Below, piece after piece: positions 9,515 to 18,342 of a DNA stretch of 64,000 nucleotides (within the stretch, counting starts at the first letter, position 1; each line of letters begins with the position of its first letter). A program made the position numbers and the translations under genes. This stretch comes from an uncultured Clostridia bacterium. Its GTDB lineage: Bacteria; Bacillota; Clostridia; Oscillospirales; Oscillospiraceae. The stretch covers positions 1-64,000 of the forward strand of contig CAMGRL010000004.1 in NCBI GenBank assembly GCA_946061515.1, written 5' to 3'. The notes below the pieces were generated by a model that worked only from the letters and a program-made list of their open reading frames with translations, had not been told where the DNA came from and ran no database searches.

Positions 9515-9859
9515 CTACATGGCTTCGATTTCTTTGATGTTGAACTGGTTTCCGGTGACAAGGAAGGTATTGCCGCTGTGACAGTAGGGACATTCCTTGC
9601 CGTAGGTCACGGTCTCATAGGTTTTTTTGCAGCTCTGGCAGTAGGTGACGGCTTCGATGTTCTCAATTTTCAGCTCCGTCTCCTTCAAAAGCGCAGATTT
9701 CCTCCGGGCGTACAGCCAAAAGTCGCTGAGATATCCCGGAACAATGCCGCTGACCTCGCCCACTTCCAGGGTGATGGAGCCGACCTTTGTCAGCTTCTCT
9801 TCCTCGGCCAGCTTCTCTATCGTCTCGATCACATAGACGATGGTGCCTAATTCATGCAT
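9515..9859 (-). CDS. HypA/HybF-like metallochaperone, copy 1
   Basis: A 114-aa protein with the HypA layout: N-terminal MHE nickel-binding motif, and a zinc finger with C74-x2-C77 and C90-x2-C93. In known systems HypA delivers nickel to the large subunit of [NiFe] hydrogenase together with HypB. Here there is no hydrogenase or other hyp gene in the window. Instead its ATG overlaps by one base (TAATG) the stop of the upstream Fe-S flavoprotein gene, so translation is coupled. A second HypA-like/flavoprotein pair occurs at 42482-45536. This points to a role tied to that flavoprotein, which is inference. Confidence 0.85.
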   Translation of the reverse strand: MHELGTIVYVIETIEKLAEEEKLTKVGSITLEVGEVSGIVPGYLSDFWLYARRKSALLKETELKIENIEAVTYCQSCKKTYETVTYGKECPYCHSGNTFLVTGNQFNIKEIEAM

Positions 9860-12582
9860 TACTTATTCCTGTTCCTCAGAATTTTGATCTGCCGTTTTGC
9901 CATATAAGGCGCGATGGCTTTCAGCTTATCCTCTGCCTTGACCATTCTGCTGGCTTCGGGCATGTCACGGCTGAGATGGATGGCGTCAAACTCGCACTTG
10001 GTGGTGCAGAGACCGCAGCCAATGCAACGGTTGCTATCCACGATGCTGGCACCGCAGCCCAGACAGCGGGCGGCCTCCTTCTTCACCTGCTCTTCGGTGA
10101 AGGTTACGCGGTCGTTGGCAAAGGTCTTTGCCTTGGCCTTGTCATGGCCGGCGACCTGGCGCTGGGCATTGTCAAAGCTCTCCACGGGGATGGCCAGATT
10201 TTCCTTGTCCAGCTCGATAAAGTCGCGGCGGTTACGGGCCAGGGTAAGGCTCTGTCCCTTATGGACGAAGCGGTGCAGGGAGATGGCGGCCTCATGGCCT
10301 GCGGCAATGGCGTCGATGGCAAACTTGGGCCCGGTCACCACGTCGCCGCCGGCAAAGATGTCCGGCTGAGCGGTCTGATAGGTCAGGGCTTCGGCGATGA
10401 CCGTGCCGTTGGGATTGAAAGTCATGCCCTCGGGCGCGATGCCGCCCAGATCTACCTTCTGGCCGATGGCGCCGATGACGCTGCTGACCTCTATCATCTC
10501 AAACTCGCCGGTGCCCACGGGCTTTCTGCGGCCCTTCTCGTCCGGCTCGCCCAGGGCCATTTTTTCCACTTTCAGGCCGCTGACTTTGCCGTCTGTGCCG
10601 AGAATTTCAGCAGGGGCGCAGAGGAAGCGGAACTGTACGCCCTCTTCCATGGCCTCAGCCACCTCGTCTTTATCGGCGGGCATTTCCTCCTGACCGCGGC
10701 GGTAGATGATGAAGGTGTCCTTCGCCCCAAGGCGCAGGGCCGTGCGGCACACGTCCATAGCCACGTTGCCGCCGCCGATGACAGCGCACTTTTCGCCGAT
10801 CTCCGGCTTTTCACCCAGATTGACCTGGCGCAGGAAATCAACGCCGCCGTAAACGCCCTGCAGCTCCTCGCCCGGAACGCCGATGGGGGCGGATTTCTGC
10901 GCGCCGATGGCCAGATAGAAGCCCTTGTAGCCCTGCCGGCGCAGCTCATCGATGGTGACGTCCTTGCCGACTTCCACGCCGCATTTAAATTCAACACCCA
11001 TCTCTTTGAGCACTTCGATCTCGGCGTTGACCACGTCCTTTTCCAGACGGAAGCTGGGAATGCCCAGGGTGAGCATACCGCCGGGGACAGGGTTCTTGTC
11101 GAACACGGTGACGGGGTAGCTCATATTGGCAAGATAGTAGGCGCAGCTCATGCCGGCGGGGCCTGCACCGATGACGGCGATCTTTTCCTGATAGGGCTCG
11201 CTTTCGCTCTTCTTGGAAAGAATTTTGGGGATATAGCGCTTTTCGGCGTGCAGCTCCTGCTCGGCGATGAATTTCTTGATCTCGTCAATGGCCACGGCCC
11301 GGTCGATGCTGCCGCGGGTGCAGGCGTCCTCGCACTGGCGGTTGCAGATGCTGCCGCAGACAGCAGGGAAGGGGTTATCCTGCTTAATGAGCTTCAGGGC
11401 ATCCATATACCGGCCCTGAGCGGCCATCTTGATGTAGCCCTGCACGGCGATATGGGCGGGGCACTTGGTTTTGCAGGGGGCGGTGCCGGTCTGATGGCAG
11501 TTGATGCGGTTATCGTCCCGGTAATTCTCGTTCCACTTTTCTTTACCCCACTTTACGGCGTCGGGCAGCTCCTGCTTGGGATAGACCACGGGGCCTTCCT
11601 TGGTGCAGAGCTTCTGACCCAGCTTGACCGCGCCGGCGGGGCAGACCTCCACGCACTTGCCGCAGGCCACGCAGTTTTCCTTGTCCACATGGGCGATATA
11701 GGCGCTTCGGGACATGTTGGGGGTGTTGAAGAGCTGGGAGGTGCGCAGGGCGTAGCACACGCCGGGTGCGCAGTTGCAGATGGCGAAGATCTTGTTTTCA
11801 CCGTCAATGTTGGTGATCTGGTGGACGTAGCCGTTATCCTCCGCTTTCTGGAGGATCTCCATGGCCTCTTCATAGCTGATGGGGCGGCCGGTGCCCACCT
11901 CGTTCACATAGTCGGCAAAGTCGCCCACGCCGATGCACCATTCGCTCTCCACATCGCCGGAGCCCTCGCCCCGGACGCTCTGGGCGCGGCGGCAGGAGCA
12001 GATGCCCACGCCGATGTGGCCCTCGTATTTTTTCAGCCAGTGGGAGATGTGCTCGATGTCCAGGGACTGAGACTGGGCGGGGATGGCCTTTTCCACCGGG
12101 ATCACGTGCATACCTACGCCGGCGCCGCCGGGAGGGATCATCTCGGTCAGGCCTTCAAGGGGCAGACGGGTCATGCGCTCGAAGAAGTCGCAGACCTCGG
12201 GGTGCTCTGACACCACCGTGTTGTTCATGTTGAACAGCTCCGCCGCGCCGGGGACGAAGAGGGGGAGTGTGTAGCGCTTGTTTTCCCGGGTGTGCTCCTT
12301 ACCCTCCCAGCCGTATTCCAGAAGGCCGATGGTGGCCATTTCCTGGAGCAGCGCCTCCAGATGCTGCTCATCCTTGCCGGTGCGCTCCACAAGCTCCCGG
12401 AGGGAGGTGGGTGTGCGCTGCTTCATGGTGAGTGCGACCTCTACCATCTCATCGGTGAGGATGTTTGCCATGCCCCAATATTCGGGGCAGTCCTCCGTCA
12501 TGGGCTTCAGGCCGAGCTTATAGGGGATCCTGTCGGTCATTTTCTTGCCGAGCTTGAAAAGATTCTCTTTGTTCGTAACCAT
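9859..12582 (-). CDS. multi-cluster Fe-S flavoprotein, GltD-like FAD/NAD(P) oxidoreductase, copy 1
   Basis: About 907 aa from ATG 12582 (MVTNKENL), preceded by AAGGGAGA; an upstream in-frame ATG at 12642 lacks a ribosome binding site. Order: N-terminal winged-helix-like region (to about residue 130), a CSCRRA cysteine cluster, CNCAPGVC, a ferredoxin motif CVACGKCVEVCPAG, a GltD-type N-terminal Fe-S region (CKTKCPAH, then CGSICNRQCEDAC), an FAD fold (AVIGAGPAGMSCAYYLA), an NADPH fold (GGGNVAMDV), and a C-terminal ferredoxin domain (CLGCG, CIGCGLCTTKC). It is probably a soluble electron-transfer or electron-bifurcating module; the partner is unknown. It is translationally coupled to a HypA-like gene and paralogous to 42849-45536. 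Confidence 0.85.
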   Translation of the reverse strand: MVTNKENLFKLGKKMTDRIPYKLGLKPMTEDCPEYWGMANILTDEMVEVALTMKQRTPTSLRELVERTGKDEQHLEALLQEMATIGLLEYGWEGKEHTRENKRYTLPLFVPGAAELFNMNNTVVSEHPEVCDFFERMTRLPLEGLTEMIPPGGAGVGMHVIPVEKAIPAQSQSLDIEHISHWLKKYEGHIGVGICSCRRAQSVRGEGSGDVESEWCIGVGDFADYVNEVGTGRPISYEEAMEILQKAEDNGYVHQITNIDGENKIFAICNCAPGVCYALRTSQLFNTPNMSRSAYIAHVDKENCVACGKCVEVCPAGAVKLGQKLCTKEGPVVYPKQELPDAVKWGKEKWNENYRDDNRINCHQTGTAPCKTKCPAHIAVQGYIKMAAQGRYMDALKLIKQDNPFPAVCGSICNRQCEDACTRGSIDRAVAIDEIKKFIAEQELHAEKRYIPKILSKKSESEPYQEKIAVIGAGPAGMSCAYYLANMSYPVTVFDKNPVPGGMLTLGIPSFRLEKDVVNAEIEVLKEMGVEFKCGVEVGKDVTIDELRRQGYKGFYLAIGAQKSAPIGVPGEELQGVYGGVDFLRQVNLGEKPEIGEKCAVIGGGNVAMDVCRTALRLGAKDTFIIYRRGQEEMPADKDEVAEAMEEGVQFRFLCAPAEILGTDGKVSGLKVEKMALGEPDEKGRRKPVGTGEFEMIEVSSVIGAIGQKVDLGGIAPEGMTFNPNGTVIAEALTYQTAQPDIFAGGDVVTGPKFAIDAIAAGHEAAISLHRFVHKGQSLTLARNRRDFIELDKENLAIPVESFDNAQRQVAGHDKAKAKTFANDRVTFTEEQVKKEAARCLGCGASIVDSNRCIGCGLCTTKCEFDAIHLSRDMPEASRMVKAEDKLKAIAPYMAKRQIKILRNRNK

Positions 12583-12603
12583 AGTGTCTCCCTTCAGGAT
12601 TGT

Positions 12604-12633
12604 ATTATTTTTGGGGTTTCTTCCTTTTGTCAA
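12604..12633 (-). promoter_or_regulatory. promoter of the flavoprotein-hypA unit
   Basis: On the minus strand, TTGACA (12633-12628) and AATAAT (12609-12604) are spaced 18 bases. The start codon lies about 22 bases after the -10. Two direct TCACGCA repeats (12658-12664 and 12678-12684) sit just upstream, 20 bp apart. Confidence 0.6.
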
Positions 12634-12738
12634 GGATATCACAGAAAGATGGAAAAGTCACGCATTTTTATGATAAATCACGCAAAAAACGGAAAAAATA
12701 TAAAAAATTGTACAGAATAAATGAAGTGTATAGACAAG

Positions 12739-12769
12739 AAACTGCCCGGGGAATTTTCCCGGGCAGTTG
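12739..12769 (-). terminator. terminator after asd
   Basis: AACTGCCCGGG and CCCGGGCAGTT form an 11-bp stem around GAATTTT. Read on the minus strand it follows the asd stop by a few bases and is followed by TCTTGTC. It closes the hom-lysC-asd unit. Confidence 0.8.
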
Positions 12770-12774
12770 TTCTA

Positions 12775-13779
12775 TTAGCTTTCGATCATGCGTTTGAGGA
12801 TCTGTACCGCGTTGCTGGCGGCGCCTTTTCTGATCTGGTCGCCGCAGCACCAGAGGGTCAGGGCGTTGTCGTCTGTCAGATCCCGACGGACACGGCCTAC
12901 CCAGACCAGATCCTGGTTGCTGGTGTCCAGCGGGGTGGGGTAGTTGCGGCCCTCGTAGTCCTCGATCAGGCGGCAGCCGGGATAGCTGCGGATAGCGTCG
13001 TTTGCCTCCTGTACGGAAACAGGTCTCTCGGTGCGGACCGTGACGGCGATGGAGTGGGAACGCATAACCGGGACGCGGACGCAGGTGCAGGTGACCTTCA
13101 GCTCCGGCAGGTGGAGAATGCGGCGGCCCTCGTTCTGCATCTTCATCTCCTCGTCGGTGTAGCCGTTCTCCAGCTCATCGCCGATATGGGGGATGACGTT
13201 CAGGGCGATCTGGGTGGGGAAGGTGCTGCATACGGCCTTTTCCCCGGCGGTAAGGGCCTTCATCTGGTTTTCCAGCTCCATCAGTCCGGCCTGACCGGCT
13301 CCCGATACGGCCTGGTAGGTGCAGGCCACCATGGACTTGATGGGGGAGAGACGGGCGATACCGGCCACGGCCATCAGGGTGATGATGGAGGAGCAGTTGG
13401 GGTTGGAGATGATGCCCTTATTCGTGAAGGCGTCCTCGCCGTTGATCTCCGGGACCACCAGGGGGACCTCCGGGTCAAGGCGGAAAGCGGAGCTGTTGTC
13501 GATATAGACCGCGCCGCTTTTGACGATAGCGGGGGCAAACTTTCTGGACATGCCGTTTTTCACCGCGCCCAGCACGAAATCCATGCCTTCAAAGCTCTCT
13601 TCCGTGGCCTCCTGAATGGTCACGTCCTCACCGTGGAACTTGACGGTGCCGCCTGCGCTTCTGGCGCTGGCAAGGGGCAGCAGCTTCTTTACGGGGATGT
13701 CGTATTCCTCCAGAACCTTCAGCATCTCCTGGCCTACGGCGCCGGTGGCGCCGAGAATGGCTACATTGTATGATTTCAT
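12775..13779 (-). CDS. asd: aspartate-semialdehyde dehydrogenase
   Basis: Reduces aspartyl phosphate to aspartate semialdehyde with NADPH, the second step of the aspartate pathway. The 334-aa protein opens with the NADP fold NVAILGATGAVGQEML, has the catalytic cysteine in SNPNCSS, and near its end the NQDLVWVGRVRRD segment seen in bacterial Asd. ATG 13779 is preceded by AGGAGG. It is last of hom-lysC-asd, 17 bases after lysC, so three consecutive enzymes are co-expressed. Confidence 0.96.
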   Translation of the reverse strand: MKSYNVAILGATGAVGQEMLKVLEEYDIPVKKLLPLASARSAGGTVKFHGEDVTIQEATEESFEGMDFVLGAVKNGMSRKFAPAIVKSGAVYIDNSSAFRLDPEVPLVVPEINGEDAFTNKGIISNPNCSSIITLMAVAGIARLSPIKSMVACTYQAVSGAGQAGLMELENQMKALTAGEKAVCSTFPTQIALNVIPHIGDELENGYTDEEMKMQNEGRRILHLPELKVTCTCVRVPVMRSHSIAVTVRTERPVSVQEANDAIRSYPGCRLIEDYEGRNYPTPLDTSNQDLVWVGRVRRDLTDDNALTLWCCGDQIRKGAASNAVQILKRMIES

Positions 13780-13796
13780 TGAAAATACCTCCTGTT

Positions 13797-15110
13797 TCAG
13801 CCCGCAAATCCGTCGTACAGGACCCGGATGGCGGTTTCAAAATTACTGTTGTCAACACCCACAATGATAGAAAGCTCATCCGCGCCCTGGGCGATGGTGC
13901 GGATATTGACGCCGTGCTCGCCAAGCGCCTTGAAGAGACGGCCGGAAATACCGGGACGGAAGGTCATTTTGCGGCCCACCGCAGCCACAAGGGCGATGCT
14001 ATCCTGAACCTGTATGTCGTCGGGACGGCAGGTCTTCTGGATGTCGGCAATCACATCGTACAGCCCGTCGCCCAAAGCGGCGGTGGAGGTGACAAGGGCA
14101 AAGCTGTCAAGCCCCAGGGTGATATGCTCAACGGGAGCGTGGTATCGGTCCAGAATCTCCAGCGACTGGCGCAGGGTCATGCTGGTGTTCATATTCCGCT
14201 TCAATACGGTGAGAATGGTGAAGTTCCGCCGCCCGGCAATGCCGGTGATGAATCGTTCAACCGACTGCTCCTCCTCAATGCTGTCCACAATCATGGTGCC
14301 CGGATCCTCAGGCCGGTTGGTGTTTCTGATGTTCAGGGCAATGCCCTTTTCCTTCACCGGCAGGATGGATTCCTCATGGAGAACAGACGCGCCCATGAAG
14401 GCCAGCTCCCGCAGCTCCGCGTAGGTGATATGGGCAATGGGACTGGGATCGGGCACGATTTTCGGATCGGCCATCAGAATACCGGAGACGTCGGTCCAGT
14501 TTTCATATACGTCTGCGCCCACGGCGGCGGCGGCCAGTGCGCCGGTGATATCGCTGCCGCCACGGGTCATCACCTTGATCTTTCCCGTGGGCAGACGGCC
14601 ATAGAAGCCGGGGATCAGGATCTTTCCGTTGGCTTTCAGGGCGGCGGCAATGGTGTCGTCGGTCTTTTCCCGGTCGATCTGACCGTCAAAGCCGAAGAAA
14701 ATGCAGCTTGCCGCGTCCACAAATGTAAAGCCCAGATATTCCGCCATGAGCCTTGCCGTGAAATATTCGCCCCGGGAGACCAGCTCATCCACCGACATGT
14801 CCCGGCTCAGCCGGGCGCTGAGGGCGTCAAACTCGCCCTCCACATCGTAGTGCAGGCCAAGCTCGTTTCGGATATCCACAAAGCGCTGCCGTATGGTATT
14901 CATTATATCCTCGCAGGACACGCCGTATGTCAGATGGGCGTGGCAGAGATACAAGAGGTCTGTCAGCTTGTGGTCGCCTGAATCTCTTTTACCGGCGGCG
15001 GAGACCACTACCAGCCGCCGTGAGGGGTCTGCTTCAATGATTTTTTTTACTTTTTTAAACTGCTCGGCCCCTGCAACGGAGGAGCCGCCGAATTTTGCAA
15101 CCTTCAACAT
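13797..15110 (-). CDS. lysC: aspartate kinase
   Basis: Phosphorylates aspartate, the first committed step towards threonine, methionine and lysine. The 437-aa monofunctional enzyme starts with the kinase motif VAKFGGSSVAG, carries the TRGGSDITGAL nucleotide-binding segment, and ends with two ACT-type regulatory domains (from about residue 290, with NILT-like LTVLKRN and the closing DELSIIVGVDNSNFE). Feedback control by threonine and/or lysine is expected for the family. It begins 6 bases after hom. Confidence 0.95.
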   Translation of the reverse strand: MLKVAKFGGSSVAGAEQFKKVKKIIEADPSRRLVVVSAAGKRDSGDHKLTDLLYLCHAHLTYGVSCEDIMNTIRQRFVDIRNELGLHYDVEGEFDALSARLSRDMSVDELVSRGEYFTARLMAEYLGFTFVDAASCIFFGFDGQIDREKTDDTIAAALKANGKILIPGFYGRLPTGKIKVMTRGGSDITGALAAAAVGADVYENWTDVSGILMADPKIVPDPSPIAHITYAELRELAFMGASVLHEESILPVKEKGIALNIRNTNRPEDPGTMIVDSIEEEQSVERFITGIAGRRNFTILTVLKRNMNTSMTLRQSLEILDRYHAPVEHITLGLDSFALVTSTAALGDGLYDVIADIQKTCRPDDIQVQDSIALVAAVGRKMTFRPGISGRLFKALGEHGVNIRTIAQGADELSIIVGVDNSNFETAIRVLYDGFAG

Positions 15111-15116
15111 CTGATC

Positions 15117-16265
15117 TTATTCTCCCATCGCGGCGAAAAATACCTCTGCACCGGCCTGCCGCAGCTTTGCCGCGGCTTCGTGCATGGCAGAGACGGGCAT
15201 GGGCTCGGTGACGGCGCGGAGCAGCTCTCCGTCCTTTTCGACCTCTTTCAGAGGCAGCCTGTCAGCAAATTGGGCGGGCAGACGCACATAATAGACGCGG
15301 CTGCAGGCGCTGTTGTCCGCCTTCACTCTGGGGCAACCGGCCTGCATCATCGTGCGCTGACCCTGCAAAATGCAGGACAGATCACGGACAACGGCGGAGG
15401 CGGTGGGCCAGCGGCCCGCGCCCTGGCCGATCAGGATGATGGCCCCGGAATTTTCGCCCTGGTAGCGGGCCAGATTGAAGTTATCCAGCACCGCGCATTC
15501 CGCCGCGCTGGCAGGGAGAAGCACCGGCTCCACAAAGGCATAGACCCGGCCTTCATCGGACAGGCCGCCGCTTGCCAGCAGACGGCAGGTAAGCCCTTTG
15601 GCTTTGAAGTGGGCCACGTCCGCGGCGGTGAGGCTTTCAATGCCCTCGTTATGCAGCCCCTCAGCCGGGAGCTGGTCATAGGCAACCGCGCAGGCCAGCA
15701 TGATCTTTCTCAGCGCGTCCAGACCGGACACGTCGGCGGTGGGGTCCGCTTCCGCGTAGCCCAGGCGCTGGGCGTCCTTCAGGGCGTCGCTGTAGTCCAT
15801 GGCCCGGCGCTGCATGGCGTCCAGCATATAGTTGGTAGTGCCGTTGAGGATGCCGCCCACGGAGAGGATTTTGTCGCTCTCGGTGGCCAGGGCCAGATTA
15901 TGGAGAAAAGGCACGCCGCCGCCGCAGGCCGCGCTGAACAGGAAAGCCACGTTGTTCTTCTCCGCCAGCTCCGCAAGCTCCGGCCCGTGGGCCGCCACAA
16001 GGGCTTTGTTGGATGTGACCACATGCTTTCCCGCCGCCAGCGCCGCGGACACGTAGCTGAAGGCCGGCTCAATGCCGCCCATGACCTCAGCCACTGCGCC
16101 CACGGAAGGGTCGTTGACTATTTTCTCAATTTCTGTTACTTTAAAGGAACTGTCGTCCTTCCCAGGACGGACAAGGACAGGGCCCTGTTCAAGCCCATAA
16201 GCTCCGTCAAGCATTCCGTAAACTCCCACACCCACAGTGCCGAGGCCCAAAAGCGCTACCTTCAT
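15117..16265 (-). CDS. hom: homoserine dehydrogenase
   Basis: Reduces aspartate semialdehyde to homoserine. From ATG 16265 (MKVALLGLGTVGVGVY) it is 382 aa; the ATG four codons upstream lies within the ribosome binding site TTGGAGGAAAAC, so it is unlikely to be used. The NAD(P) fold GLGTVG, NKALVAAHG, the GGGVPFL segment, GILNGTTNYML and the catalytic-region GYAEADPTADVSGLDA are all present. A degenerate ACT-like C-terminus may be present. It is first in hom-lysC-asd and divergent from the ACT regulator-thrC-thrB unit. Confidence 0.95.
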   Translation of the reverse strand: MKVALLGLGTVGVGVYGMLDGAYGLEQGPVLVRPGKDDSSFKVTEIEKIVNDPSVGAVAEVMGGIEPAFSYVSAALAAGKHVVTSNKALVAAHGPELAELAEKNNVAFLFSAACGGGVPFLHNLALATESDKILSVGGILNGTTNYMLDAMQRRAMDYSDALKDAQRLGYAEADPTADVSGLDALRKIMLACAVAYDQLPAEGLHNEGIESLTAADVAHFKAKGLTCRLLASGGLSDEGRVYAFVEPVLLPASAAECAVLDNFNLARYQGENSGAIILIGQGAGRWPTASAVVRDLSCILQGQRTMMQAGCPRVKADNSACSRVYYVRLPAQFADRLPLKEVEKDGELLRAVTEPMPVSAMHEAAAKLRQAGAEVFFAAMGE

Positions 16266-16301
16266 GTTTTCCTCCAAAATGTGTGTCCGCTAAAAAAAGA
16301 C

Positions 16302-16353
16302 ACTTGTTTTTTTGACGTGGACAGTGTATCATAAGGGGGACATAAAAACAAGT
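16302..16353. promoter_or_regulatory. divergent control region between hom and the ACT-regulator/thrC/thrB unit
   Basis: A perfect 10-bp inverted repeat, ACTTGTTTTT (16302-16311) and AAAAACAAGT (16344-16353), brackets the short spacer. The adjacent blocks TTTTTGACG and CGTCAAAAA also mirror each other. On the minus strand TTGTTT and TACACT with a 17-base gap could be the hom promoter. The neighbouring ACT-domain protein is the obvious candidate ligand-sensing repressor; that is inference. Confidence 0.5.
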
Positions 16354-16402
16354 CCCTTTTTCGTCAAAAATTTCTTTACATCATTAACGGAGAATGGTAA
16401 AA

Positions 16403-16840
16403 ATGCTTGAAAATTATCTGCTGATCCACAAGAGCATCCTTCCGGAGTATTACGAAAAGGTGCTGGAGGCCCGGCGGCTGCTTGAAGACGGCAAGGCCAA
16501 AGAGGTGAGCCAGGCGGTCAAAATGGTGGGCATATCCAGAAGTACCTATTACAAATACAAGGATTTCATCCTGGAGCCCTCGGAGATGACGGTAGGGCAC
16601 AAGGCAGTGCTGTCCATGATGCTGACCCATGAACCGGGGATCCTCAGCACCGTGCTGAAGCAGCTGTCTGAGGCCGGCGGCAGCGTCCTGACCATCACCC
16701 AGAGCCTGCCCATCCACGGCAGGGCCAGCGTTACGCTGAGCCTGGATGTAAGCTCCATGGGCATACGGCTGCCCGAGCTGCTGGAAAAACTGGAAAAGAC
16801 CCCGGGCGTGGAAAAGCCCAAACTGCTGGCTGTGGAATAG
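16403..16840 (+). CDS. ACT-domain protein with N-terminal helix-turn-helix (PheB/ThrR-like regulator)
   Basis: A 145-aa protein. Residues 1-60 include a helix-turn-helix-like stretch (VSQAVKMVGISRSTYYKYK); residues 70-145 form an ACT amino-acid-binding domain (MLTHEPGILSTVLKQLSEAGGSVLTITQ). The ATG at 16403 is 9 bases from GGAGA; the in-frame ATG at 16394 is too close to that site. It leads thrC and thrB and is divergent from hom, so it likely senses threonine or a related amino acid and controls both units. ThrR-type regulators of this architecture are known for threonine genes in Bacilli; direct equivalence here is inferred. Confidence 0.8.
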   Translation: MLENYLLIHKSILPEYYEKVLEARRLLEDGKAKEVSQAVKMVGISRSTYYKYKDFILEPSEMTVGHKAVLSMMLTHEPGILSTVLKQLSEAGGSVLTITQSLPIHGRASVTLSLDVSSMGIRLPELLEKLEKTPGVEKPKLLAVE

Positions 16841-16854
16841 AATAGAGGAGAAAA

Positions 16855-18336
16855 ATGATGAACTATCAGAGCACACGAGGAAAAATTGTTGTAAGCGACA
16901 CCCGGGCGGTCCTTCAGGGCATGGCCCCTGACGGCGGGCTGTTTATCGACCCGGAGCTTAAAAATATTGACTTTGACTGGGAAAAGTGCCTGACGCTGGA
17001 CTCTTTGGGCATGGCCCGGATGATCCTGTCGGCGCTGCTGCCCGGCTATAAAAATATGGACGAGCTTGTTCGGAAGGCCTATACGGGGAAATTCCAGACG
17101 GACGATTTAACTCCCCTGGTGCCAGTAGGGGAGGACTATGTGCTGGAGCTTTTCCGTGGCCCCACCTCCGCCTTTAAGGACGTGGCCCTGTCCATGCTGC
17201 CCCAGCTGATGACCGCGGCCAGAGCGCAGGAGGGCATCAAGGACGAGACGGTGATCCTCACCGCCACCTCCGGCGATACAGGCAAGGCCGCGCTGGAGGG
17301 CTTCCACGATGTTGAAGGCACCAGGATCATTGTGTTTTACCCTCACAACGGCGTTTCCGCCGTGCAGAAAGCCCAGATGGTGACCCAGACCGGGGCCAAT
17401 GTGAAGGTCTGCGCTGTCCGGGGAAATTTTGACGACTGCCAGCAGGGCGTGAAAAAAGCCTTCGGGGAGATCAACGCCAAGGGGTTGCTCTCCGGCAGTG
17501 GCATGAGCCTGTCCTCTGCAAACTCCATCAATATCGGCCGGCTTGCGCCCCAGGTGGTGTATTATTTCATCGCCTATGCCAAGCTTCTGGGCCTTGGCAG
17601 AATCAAAAAAGGCGATTTGGTGGACTATGTGGTGCCCACCGGCAACTTTGGCGACATTCTGGCGGGCTATTTTGCCAAGCTCATGGGTCTGCCTGTGGGC
17701 CGCCTGGTCTGCGCCTCCAATGCCAATAAGGTGCTGACAGATTTCCTCAATACCGGCGTGTACGACCGGCGGCGGGATTTTGTCCGCACCAGCTCGCCCT
17801 CCATGGATATTTTGGTGTCCTCCAATCTGGAACGGCTGCTGTATCTGGCGGCGGAGGGAGATACGGCGTATGTCTCCACCTGCATGGAGGCCCTGGCCAA
17901 AGACGGGGTATATCAGGTCAGCGACAAGGTGCTTCAGAATATCCGCCGGGACTTCAGCGCGGGCTGCTGTGATGAAGCGGAGACGGAGAAAACCATAGGC
18001 CGCGTCTGGAGAGACTGCGCCTACCTCTGCGACCCCCACACCGCTGTGGCCTTTGCCGTGGCGGAGGAGTATAAAAAACAGCGGCAGGGCGGCGCGCCGG
18101 TGGTGGTGCTGTCCACGGCCTCGCCCTATAAATTCCCGGCGGCGGTGCTCAAAGCCATCGGCGGCGGCACAGAGGGGGACGAATTTGCACAGATGGAGAC
18201 CCTGAGCCGAATCACCGGCACCCCCATTCCCCAAAACCTCTCCGGTCTGCGCAGCAGGGAAGTGCTGCATAAGGACCTGATCGACAAGGATGACATGCTC
18301 AGCTACATCCTTGATACTCTCAACGTAAGGAAGTAA
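16855..18336 (+). CDS. thrC: threonine synthase
   Basis: PLP enzyme that converts phosphohomoserine to threonine. The 493-aa length and N-terminus (MNYQSTRGKIVVSDTRAVLQGMAPDGGLF) match the long type found in E. coli and many Clostridia. The PLP lysine lies in TSAFKDVALSMLPQL and the phosphate-binding segment in TATSGDTGKAALEGF. The start is one of two consecutive ATG codons (16855 or 16858) after GAGGAG. It is followed by thrB after 6 bases. Confidence 0.96.
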   Translation: MMNYQSTRGKIVVSDTRAVLQGMAPDGGLFIDPELKNIDFDWEKCLTLDSLGMARMILSALLPGYKNMDELVRKAYTGKFQTDDLTPLVPVGEDYVLELFRGPTSAFKDVALSMLPQLMTAARAQEGIKDETVILTATSGDTGKAALEGFHDVEGTRIIVFYPHNGVSAVQKAQMVTQTGANVKVCAVRGNFDDCQQGVKKAFGEINAKGLLSGSGMSLSSANSINIGRLAPQVVYYFIAYAKLLGLGRIKKGDLVDYVVPTGNFGDILAGYFAKLMGLPVGRLVCASNANKVLTDFLNTGVYDRRRDFVRTSSPSMDILVSSNLERLLYLAAEGDTAYVSTCMEALAKDGVYQVSDKVLQNIRRDFSAGCCDEAETEKTIGRVWRDCAYLCDPHTAVAFAVAEEYKKQRQGGAPVVVLSTASPYKFPAAVLKAIGGGTEGDEFAQMETLSRITGTPIPQNLSGLRSREVLHKDLIDKDDMLSYILDTLNVRK

Positions 18337-18342
18337 AGAAAA

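Noticed and set aside
9515..9859. Treating the HypA-like gene as evidence for a hydrogenase operon.
   Set aside because: No hydrogenase subunits or other hyp genes are visible in 64 kb, and the adjacent flavoprotein is not a hydrogenase subunit.
9787..12210. An 807-codon plus-strand frame opposite the first flavoprotein.
   Set aside because: Same antisense effect; no domain or ribosome binding site, while the minus strand carries clear Fe-S and FAD motifs.
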